A stretch of DNA of 6,323 bases from Rhodoferax sp. (GTDB lineage: Bacteria > Pseudomonadota > Gammaproteobacteria > Burkholderiales > Burkholderiaceae_C), in assembly GCA_020048255.1 (NCBI GenBank), contig JAIFMR010000104.1, positions 1-6,323 on the forward strand, given 5' to 3'. The notes under the pieces are model-generated. The model worked only from the letters and a program-made list of their open reading frames with translations. It was not told the origin of the DNA and did no database searches. The position numbers and the translations under genes are program-made. Position 1 is the first letter of the stretch. Each line of letters opens with the position of its first letter. Below are positions 1 through 5,184 of the stretch, piece after piece.

Positions 1-631
1 GGATGGACATGGTTTCGATTGGGCCTTTTCCAAAATCAACGTTGCGGGTCGCCCAGGCCGAAGGAACAGCTTGTAGCTTGCCATCGCGGCGGATCAGCCC
101 TCCGCGATGCAGGTTCTCCACCATCGTGGTTGCTGTGCCGTGAGAGGGTCGGCTGATGGCCTGAAACGCCAGGGTGAGCGACTGCGCATCGGGCATGCGC
201 CGTTTGAGGTGGGCAGCCAAGCAGTCGCTGGGGACCACATCAAAGCCCACGCCTGGCATCAGCATGACACCACTGGCCCGTGCTTGCGGGCCCATCTTGA
301 CGAGGGATTCAAACACCTCAATTTCACCGGTGATGTCCAGATAGTTTGCGCCAGCGGTCATACATGCCTGGGCCAGGGCTTGAGCCGTTCGGGTAAATGG
401 CCCCGCACAATTGAGCACCACACCCACATCGCTGAGCGCAGTCGCTGCCACAGCGGTGTTTTGCAGGTCAAAGATGCGATGGGAAAGTTGATGAACCTGG
501 GCGAGCGGTTCAATATTCTGAACAGAGCGGCCCGCCAAAATGGGTTGAGCCCCTTCTTTGATCGCCAATTCGGTGATGATCTGGGCCGTGTACCCGTTGG
601 CACCGTAGATAAGAATGTTCTTGTTGGCCAT
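1..631 (-). CDS. Saccharopine dehydrogenase-like NAD(P)-binding protein, partial (C-terminus beyond left edge)
   Basis: The minus strand reads open from an ATG at 631-629 to base 1 with no stop, giving 210 complete codons of a protein truncated by the window edge. The N-terminus MANKNILIYGANGYTAQII is a Rossmann fold start with a G10-x-x-G13-x-x-A16 dinucleotide-binding loop. It is followed by ILAGRS at 31-36, the usual end of the second strand, then VVLNCAGPFT at 71-80 and a YLDITGE segment at 97-103. This order is typical of the saccharopine dehydrogenase NADP-binding family and the related trans-acting enoyl reductase-like proteins. Most members of this broad group are oxidoreductases of unknown substrate, so true lysine-pathway saccharopine dehydrogenase activity should not be assumed. 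It is transcribed divergently from the operon to its right and is probably functionally unrelated. No strong Shine-Dalgarno sequence lies directly before the ATG, but the start fits the family N-terminus well. Confidence 0.88.
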   Translation of the reverse strand, partial: MANKNILIYGANGYTAQIITELAIKEGAQPILAGRSVQNIEPLAQVHQLSHRIFDLQNTAVAATALSDVGVVLNCAGPFTRTAQALAQACMTAGANYLDITGEIEVFESLVKMGPQARASGVMLMPGVGFDVVPSDCLAAHLKRRMPDAQSLTLAFQAISRPSHGTATTMVENLHRGGLIRRDGKLQAVPSAWATRNVDFGKGPIETMSI

Positions 632-674
632 GGGGCGCTTGACGTGGATGGAGGAAAAATGCAGCGCAAATACT

Positions 675-684
675 ACAACGTTGT
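675..684. promoter_or_regulatory. Perfect 10-bp palindrome, possible operator
   Basis: ACAACGTTGT is a perfect inverted repeat with no spacer, lying about 44 bases upstream of the dehydrogenase start and 83 bases upstream of the operon start. Symmetry does not extend to the flanking bases. A 10-bp palindrome can arise by chance, so a regulator-binding role is only a possibility suggested by its place in the divergent promoter region. Confidence 0.2.
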
Positions 685-753
685 CAGCTTCTGCCTCGAG
701 GGCCACACCACCAATGCGCATTAAACTGTCCCACCCACACACCGACCTAAGAC

Positions 754-759
754 GGAGGA
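754..759 (+). promoter_or_regulatory. Ribosome binding site of the first operon gene
   Basis: GGAGGA is a near-perfect Shine-Dalgarno sequence ending seven bases before the ATG at 767. It fixes the start of the 224-residue coiled-coil protein over the in-frame ATG at 776, and suggests the operon is translated well from its first gene. Confidence 0.75.
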
Positions 760-766
760 AAACGCC

Positions 767-1441
767 ATGAAAGGCATGCTGGATTTTTTGGAAAAAGCCG
801 GCTTGGTCAAAATGGACACGCCTGCAGAGCAGACGGCGCCTGAGATCGCCATCACGCATCGCGAGTCCACCGCTACAGCGCTGGATAACGCAGGTGCCTT
901 CGCACCGCAGCAACTGGTACCCGCAGCCGGCCATCCCCTGCAGTTGGACATGATTTATGCCAACCAGGGTGTCAGCCCCTCGTTGTACCCGGCTGAACGC
1001 CTGCTGAGGCTGGTCGATGGCCTGAGCGCCATGGACGAAGCCACACGCCACATGGCCATCCAAGCCATGGATGCCGCCGACGAGTCCTGGACCATTGACG
1101 ACCCGCTGGCTGACGCAGCTGCCAAGGTGCATGCCTTAACCGAACACAGCATGAGCTTGACCGTCCAACTGCAACAACTGGAACTGGAAACCCAAGCACA
1201 GCTGGATGCCATCACCAGTCGTCAGGAACAAGTCGTGGGGGACATCCGCAAGCAGATTGCTGAACTTGAAGGGCTGGTGGCCCGTGAGTTGAGCCGCTCA
1301 GCCCAGGAAACAGCCACCCAAGAAGCCAAACTCAGAGCCGCCCAAGACCAGGTTGCCCAAGACCTGGCCGAAGTAGCCCGGGTGAGCCAGCGCTTGCAGG
1401 GTCTTGCCAGCCAGTTTGGCGTGACAAAAACAAACTCATAG
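767..1441 (+). CDS. Uncharacterised coiled-coil protein, first gene of the PspA-AAA operon
   Basis: This 224-residue protein has no signal peptide or membrane span, so it is probably cytoplasmic. Its N-terminus, MKGMLDFLEKAGLVK, could form a short amphipathic helix, much as PspA-type proteins start. Residues 16-60 are Ala/Pro-rich and probably flexible. Residues 73-112 form a small helical block (LYPAERLLRLVDGLSAMD, then AIQAMDAADESW), and residues 113-215 are a long, Gln/Glu/Ala-rich predicted coiled coil. I do not recognise a named family. It is the promoter-proximal gene of the operon, has a strong ribosome binding site, and is followed after 10 bases by the next start. A scaffold or adaptor of the PspA/ATPase system is possible, but that is inferred only from position and coiled-coil content. 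It could also be a distant PspA-like helical protein, which profile comparison would test. Confidence 0.85.
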   Translation: MKGMLDFLEKAGLVKMDTPAEQTAPEIAITHRESTATALDNAGAFAPQQLVPAAGHPLQLDMIYANQGVSPSLYPAERLLRLVDGLSAMDEATRHMAIQAMDAADESWTIDDPLADAAAKVHALTEHSMSLTVQLQQLELETQAQLDAITSRQEQVVGDIRKQIAELEGLVARELSRSAQETATQEAKLRAAQDQVAQDLAEVARVSQRLQGLASQFGVTKTNS

Positions 1442-1451
1442 GAGTAAGAAC

Positions 1452-1925
1452 ATGGCCAGTTTGACACCGCTCTCCAAAGGGCTGATTGGTTTGGCAGTGG
1501 TTGGCGCCATGGCGTCGGCGGTTTGGCATCTGGTGCTGAAAGACCGCATGGGTGGCGGTGCTAGCGCCAATTGGCAAACTGCACCCACGCCCGCGCCCAC
1601 CAACGCAGCGCAACCCGACCCGGCGCCCGGCGGCCAGTCCGCCACCGTGGCAACAACCGGCACAACCGTCACCTCACCCAATGGCAAACTATCTGCGGCA
1701 GAAAACTTTGATGCCGGCCGCAAATTGATGGCCAGTGGCGACTTTGCAGCCGCACGCAAACACCTGGAAGCTGCCGTCAACGCGGGGGATGGCGCAGCCG
1801 CCTGCCTGCTCGGTGAAATGACCCTGAAAGGTCAGGGCGGCATCCCAGCCAACCAGGAAGCTGCAGCCAAACTGTTCCAGTTGGCACAGTCGCGCGGTAG
1901 CATTTGTTTCGCCTCGGGCCAATAA
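1452..1925 (+). CDS. Membrane-anchored Sel1/TPR-like repeat protein
   Basis: A 157-residue protein with one hydrophobic stretch at about 11-29 (LIGLAVVGAMASAVWHLVL). There is no clear signal peptidase site, so it is probably an N-terminal signal anchor with the rest in the periplasm. Residues 35-78 are a Pro/Ala/Thr/Gly-rich linker. Residues 83-149 are helical: FDAGRKLMASGDFAAARKHL resembles a TPR helix pair, and A115-A117-LLGEMTLKGQGG with NQEAAAKLFQLAQSRG resembles a Sel1-like repeat, a fold used for protein-protein contacts. Only about two repeat units are present, which is short for the family, so it may act by oligomerising or docking on a partner. The Shine-Dalgarno AGGAG at 1440-1444 overlaps the upstream stop codon, which indicates translational coupling. 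The next gene encodes an exported protein, a plausible periplasmic partner (inference). Confidence 0.85.
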   Translation: MASLTPLSKGLIGLAVVGAMASAVWHLVLKDRMGGGASANWQTAPTPAPTNAAQPDPAPGGQSATVATTGTTVTSPNGKLSAAENFDAGRKLMASGDFAAARKHLEAAVNAGDGAAACLLGEMTLKGQGGIPANQEAAAKLFQLAQSRGSICFASGQ

Positions 1926-1962
1926 TGTCGATGGTCTCACGCACCTTGAACAAGGATTTGTC

Positions 1963-3525
1963 ATGAAATTTCGCACCCTCACCCTGCTGGCCGCCTTGAG
2001 CGTGGGCTGGATCACCTCGGCTCATGCCCAGGGCTTTGTTTTTGGCACCGCCCAGCCGCCCGCCAAAACGGAAGCGACAACGCCCACCGGCGTGCGCAGT
2101 GCCAAGGTGGAAACCGCCCAGCGCCTGCTGGCGCGCATGGGCCTGCTGCGCGAAGCCCCCAGCGGCTTGCTGACCCCTGCCACCCAGGAGGCGATCCGCA
2201 CTTTTTCCAGCAAAAATGGTCTGGCACCGACCACCCAGGTGACGGACACCCTGCTGAACGCCATCCGTCGCGTGATCTGGACCACACAAAACTGGTCCAG
2301 CGGCAACTACAAGGGCCGAGAAAAGCTGGTGGATGCCGCTGGGCTGCGTGAGGCGCAAATTTTGTTGGGCAAGCTGGGTTTCAATGCCGGGCCGCTGGAC
2401 GGCACCTTTGGCCCGCAAACCCAGGTGGCTACCGAGGCGTTTCAAGAATCCCAGGCTGTCACGGTAGACGGCCTGATCACCGCCACGGTGTTGATGAACC
2501 TGCGCCGCGCTGTGAATGGCGTGGGTGCCAGCGCGAAGAGCACGGTGCGCCTGCTCAACTGGCCCGATTACATTGAACCCAGCGTGCTGCAGGACTTTGA
2601 GAAAGAAACCGGCATCCGCGTGATCTACGACATTTTTGCCGGCAACGATGACCTGCAAACCAAGCTGGGTTCTGGTGGCACACCGTATGACGTGGTGTTC
2701 CCCACTGCCAACGCTGTGCCTGCAATGGCCGCCAAAGGCCTGCTGGGCAAACTCGACAAGTCCAGCCTGAAAAACCTGGCCAACATCGACCCCCGGGTCG
2801 ATGCCACACTGCGGTCCTGGGACAAGGACGGCGCCTACAGCCTGCCCTACATGTGGTACACGGTGGGCATCGCCTGGAACGCCAAGCTGACCCCCAAAGC
2901 CTTTGCCATGGACACGCTGGTCAACGTGTTTGACCCGGAAATCGCCCGACGCTTTCAGTCCTGCGGCGTGGGTGTAGTGGACTCGGCCAGCGACGTGGTG
3001 CCCCTGGCTGCTATGGCAGGCGGTGTGCCCAAATGGGACAGCAAGAAGTCTCTGGCAGCAGCTGCCAAAGTGCTTGACGGTATTGCCGGCATTGTCAAGG
3101 TCATCCCGACCGACCAGTTCATTGACTCATTGGCGACCGGCAAAGTCTGCTTGGCGATTGGTTTCTCGGGCGATGCGGTGCAGGCCCAAGCCAAAGCCCG
3201 CGGCCAGGTTGAATACCGCGTGCCATCCGACGGCGGCCTGTTGGCCATTGATGCCATGGCCGTGCCAGCCAATGCCAAAAACAAGCGCGAAGCCCACCTG
3301 TTCATCGACTACGTGCTGCGCCCACAGGTGATTGCCAAAATCTCCAACACCGTGGGGTATGCCAACGCCAACCTGAAGGCCGGGGAATTCATGAGTGATG
3401 CCGTCAAATCCAACCCGGCGGTGGTGCCCAGTACCACCGCGCTGAGCCGCTCGTCACCGATCCCGATCCTGTCGGAGCAGGATCAGGTGGAAATCGCCCG
3501 CATCTGGGCCAGGTTTGCCAAATAG
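1963..3525 (+). CDS. Exported fusion of two peptidoglycan-binding domains and a PotF-like polyamine-binding domain
   Basis: This 520-residue protein begins with a Sec signal peptide (MKFRTLTLLAALSVGWITSAHA, likely cut after A22). Residues about 45-105 and 124-184 are two PG_binding_1-type three-helix domains; the second carries the typical GPLDGTFGPQTQVATEAFQ. Residues 194-520 closely resemble putrescine-binding PotF of E. coli: LLNWPDYIEPSVLQDFEKETG at 197-217, LPYMWYTVGIAWN at 294-306, AIGFSGDAVQA at 398-408, NTVGYANAN at 462-470. The only two cysteines, C334 and C396, match positions that I recall as disulfide-bonded in PotF. Acidic residues D404 and D430, at polyamine-contacting positions, are kept; others differ (see findings). 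PotF normally feeds the PotGHI importer, but no permease or transport ATPase is nearby, and wall-binding domains would tether the protein. A sensory or structural periplasmic role seems more likely than uptake (inference). AAGG at 1952-1955 is the ribosome binding site. Confidence 0.93.
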   Translation: MKFRTLTLLAALSVGWITSAHAQGFVFGTAQPPAKTEATTPTGVRSAKVETAQRLLARMGLLREAPSGLLTPATQEAIRTFSSKNGLAPTTQVTDTLLNAIRRVIWTTQNWSSGNYKGREKLVDAAGLREAQILLGKLGFNAGPLDGTFGPQTQVATEAFQESQAVTVDGLITATVLMNLRRAVNGVGASAKSTVRLLNWPDYIEPSVLQDFEKETGIRVIYDIFAGNDDLQTKLGSGGTPYDVVFPTANAVPAMAAKGLLGKLDKSSLKNLANIDPRVDATLRSWDKDGAYSLPYMWYTVGIAWNAKLTPKAFAMDTLVNVFDPEIARRFQSCGVGVVDSASDVVPLAAMAGGVPKWDSKKSLAAAAKVLDGIAGIVKVIPTDQFIDSLATGKVCLAIGFSGDAVQAQAKARGQVEYRVPSDGGLLAIDAMAVPANAKNKREAHLFIDYVLRPQVIAKISNTVGYANANLKAGEFMSDAVKSNPAVVPSTTALSRSSPIPILSEQDQVEIARIWARFAK

Positions 3526-3544
3526 GGCTGCGCCGACTCGTCAC

Positions 3545-4411
3545 GTGGACAACAAACCGTCTTACCTGAGCGCTTTTCTAAAACACCCGACCAATCGAGT
3601 TGCCTTGCTGGCGGCCGGAGTGGTGGGTATTTTTGCGTCTATTCCCCTAGGCTGGGCGGGCTTAGCTGCCGTGGGGGTGGTGGCGCTGGGGTCTGAAATT
3701 CTGGCCGCGCTGGCCATCCCCAGCCTGCCCTCGTTTCAGGCCGCAGTCGACCGTGCCCAACACCAGCAGATGCGCGCCCAACGTCGCCTGCAACTGCTGA
3801 CCGAGATCAGCAACTACGGCGACACGCGCGCGCTGGACACCTACCAGCACATGGCCTCCCGGGTGCAAGCCCTGTACCCAACGGCTGATGACAAGCGCTC
3901 ACCCCTGACCCGTGCCGATGTCGACAAACTCGAAGACCTCACCATCGAATACCTGGGCCTGAGTGCCGTCCACCTGTCACTCAAACAGCGCAAGGACAAC
4001 GCCAGCGAAGACACCGTCGCCAAGCGCATCAGCAGCATTCAGGCGCAATTGCAAAACATGGCGTTACCCGAGGACGAACAGCGCCAGCTGCGCAGTGCCC
4101 TGGCCGAGTACACCGAGGTGCAGCAGCGCTCTCGGCGCCTGGCCACGCGCCGCAGTGCGCTGGAGGCCACGCTGATTTCTTTGCCCGACAAGATGGAAGA
4201 GGTCTACCAGCTGGTCATTACCTCACCTTACTCGACCGAGATGGGTGGCAAGCTTGAGGAATCCCTGTCACGTCTGCGCATTGCCGAAGAAGTTGCCGCC
4301 GAGTTCGACACCTCAGAGCTTTCAGACTTCAAACCAGCCAAGACAACCCGGCCATCAGGCACCGCATTCGGGCGAGCTGCCCAGCAGGCTGCCCACACCG
4401 CCAAAACTTGA
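3545..4411 (+). CDS. Uncharacterised membrane protein with hydrophobic hairpin and helical cytoplasmic region
   Basis: From GTG at 3545 this is a 288-residue protein. An in-frame TTG at 3515 would add ten residues and overlap the previous gene by 11 bases. Neither start has a good Shine-Dalgarno sequence; I prefer GTG because the first ten residues of the longer form look like read-through of the upstream 3' end. Residues about 18-60 hold two hydrophobic segments (VALLAAGVVGIFASIPLGW, then AGLAAVGVVALGSEILAALAI), probably a membrane hairpin with both ends cytoplasmic. The remaining 225 residues are charged and mostly helical, with likely coiled coil around 66-92 and 140-220, ending in an Ala/Thr-rich tail. 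I do not recognise the family. Lying directly before the PspA-like gene, it could be the membrane partner that recruits PspA, a job done by PspB/PspC in E. coli, though it does not resemble them (inference). Confidence 0.85.
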   Translation: MDNKPSYLSAFLKHPTNRVALLAAGVVGIFASIPLGWAGLAAVGVVALGSEILAALAIPSLPSFQAAVDRAQHQQMRAQRRLQLLTEISNYGDTRALDTYQHMASRVQALYPTADDKRSPLTRADVDKLEDLTIEYLGLSAVHLSLKQRKDNASEDTVAKRISSIQAQLQNMALPEDEQRQLRSALAEYTEVQQRSRRLATRRSALEATLISLPDKMEEVYQLVITSPYSTEMGGKLEESLSRLRIAEEVAAEFDTSELSDFKPAKTTRPSGTAFGRAAQQAAHTAKT

Positions 4412-4437
4412 TCACCACCCCTTTCCAACGTCTTTTC

Positions 4438-4443
4438 AGGAGA
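4438..4443 (+). promoter_or_regulatory. Ribosome binding site that sets the PspA-like start
   Basis: AGGAGA lies five bases before the ATG at 4449. The reading frame is open further upstream, to 4245, but that part overlaps the previous gene in another frame and encodes Pro/Ser-rich sequence unlike any PspA. This site therefore supports the shorter 236-residue protein. Confidence 0.75.
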
Positions 4444-4448
4444 ACCCC

Positions 4449-5159
4449 ATGGCCAACAACGCAATATTCGCCCGCCTCGCCAACCTCTGGACCGGTTTTG
4501 TCAGCCTCTGGGTGTCCGATGTGGAAAAAGCCCACCCCGAAATCGCCTACCAAAACGCCATCGCCTCAATGATCGAGAAGTACGCCCAGCTCAAGGCGGC
4601 CACCGGGGCCATCATTGCCCGCCGCCAGGAGATCACATCGCGCCTGGACACGGCCGAGCGTGAACTCGCGGCTGTCGCCGCGGATCTGGAAACAGCCCTT
4701 GCCACCAATCAGGACGACCTGGCCGTGGTCCTGATCCAGAAGAAAAATGCGCTGGATGCCGCCATCACCGAATTGCGGGCTGATGCCACACAAGCCACTG
4801 CGGATGCCGACAACGCCAAGGATTCCCTCACCCAGGTTAAAACCGAGATCGACAAACTCAAGGCAGAAAAGGACCGCATGCTGGCACAAATGCACAGCGC
4901 CCAAGCCCGGCTCAAAATCCAGGGTCAGCTCGATGGCCTGTCTGTCGATGCCGAAGTGCAGGCTCTGGGTGCGGTGCGTGACCACATCAAAGGCCAAGTA
5001 GCCCAAGCCAGCCTGGGCTCCGAGTTGCGCGAATCCGACCTGGATGTGCGCCTGAACAAGCTGCGCCAAAGCAGCGGAAGCGTTACTGCCAAGGCGCAGC
5101 TGGATGCCCTCAAGCAAGCCCGCGCTGCCGCCCAGGCCGCACCGGCCAAGAATCTCTGA
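4449..5159 (+). CDS. PspA/IM30 (Vipp1) family membrane-remodelling protein
   Basis: This 236-residue, almost entirely helical protein has the length and layout of PspA (222 residues in E. coli). Residues 5-25 (AIFARLANLWTGFVSLWVSDV) could be the N-terminal amphipathic membrane-binding helix. HPEIAYQNAIASMIEKYAQL at 29-48 matches the family's opening of the helical hairpin. NQDDLAVVLIQKKNALDAAI at 87-106 corresponds to the conserved stretch around the hairpin turn (compare EDLARAALIEKQKL in E. coli PspA), and heptad-like coiled coil continues to about 155. The C-terminal third (156-236) is more divergent. The family belongs to the ESCRT-III superfamily and forms rods or rings on the inner face of the membrane, repairing or reshaping it under stress. 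It lies 37 bases after a membrane protein gene and 25 bases before an AAA+ ATPase gene, pointing to a polymer-plus-disassembly-motor pair. The symbol pspA is withheld because this is not the canonical psp operon. Confidence 0.88.
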   Translation: MANNAIFARLANLWTGFVSLWVSDVEKAHPEIAYQNAIASMIEKYAQLKAATGAIIARRQEITSRLDTAERELAAVAADLETALATNQDDLAVVLIQKKNALDAAITELRADATQATADADNAKDSLTQVKTEIDKLKAEKDRMLAQMHSAQARLKIQGQLDGLSVDAEVQALGAVRDHIKGQVAQASLGSELRESDLDVRLNKLRQSSGSVTAKAQLDALKQARAAAQAAPAKNL

Positions 5160-5184
5160 GTCAGGCAGAGAGCGCGATTCCATC

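Larger units (their letters stand above)
632..766. promoter_or_regulatory. Divergent intergenic region, presumed promoters for both directions
   Basis: These 135 bases separate the start of the leftward dehydrogenase from the start of the rightward operon, so promoters for both are expected here. I see a TTGACG hexamer at 639-644 on the plus strand, but no convincing -10 box at normal spacing. A scan by eye for the sigma-54 pattern (GG, ten bases, GC) that drives the E. coli psp operon found no good match on either strand. The promoter positions therefore remain unassigned; the call rests on gene orientation. Confidence 0.45.

Noticed and set aside
107..724. 205-codon plus-strand open frame overlapping the leftward dehydrogenase
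   Set aside because: It is antisense to a clear Rossmann-fold coding frame, has low-complexity His/Gly/Arg-rich sequence with no recognisable domain, and lacks a good ribosome binding site.
632..766. Sigma-54 promoter as in the E. coli psp operon
   Set aside because: No GG-N10-GC pattern with acceptable flanks was found by eye on either strand, so there is no support for PspF-type control here.
1777..2658. 293-codon minus-strand open frame
   Set aside because: It lies opposite the Sel1-like and PotF-like genes, whose domains are certain. Its Gln/Gly/His-rich content is typical of the reverse frame of GC-rich genes.
4245..4448. Upstream extension of the PspA-like frame
   Set aside because: It overlaps the preceding gene in another frame, encodes Pro/Ser-rich sequence unlike PspA, and a strong ribosome binding site precedes the ATG at 4449.
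4412..4448. Possible terminator between the hairpin protein gene and the PspA-like gene
   Set aside because: The 37-base gap has short T runs but no stem-loop, so it gives no reason to split the operon.
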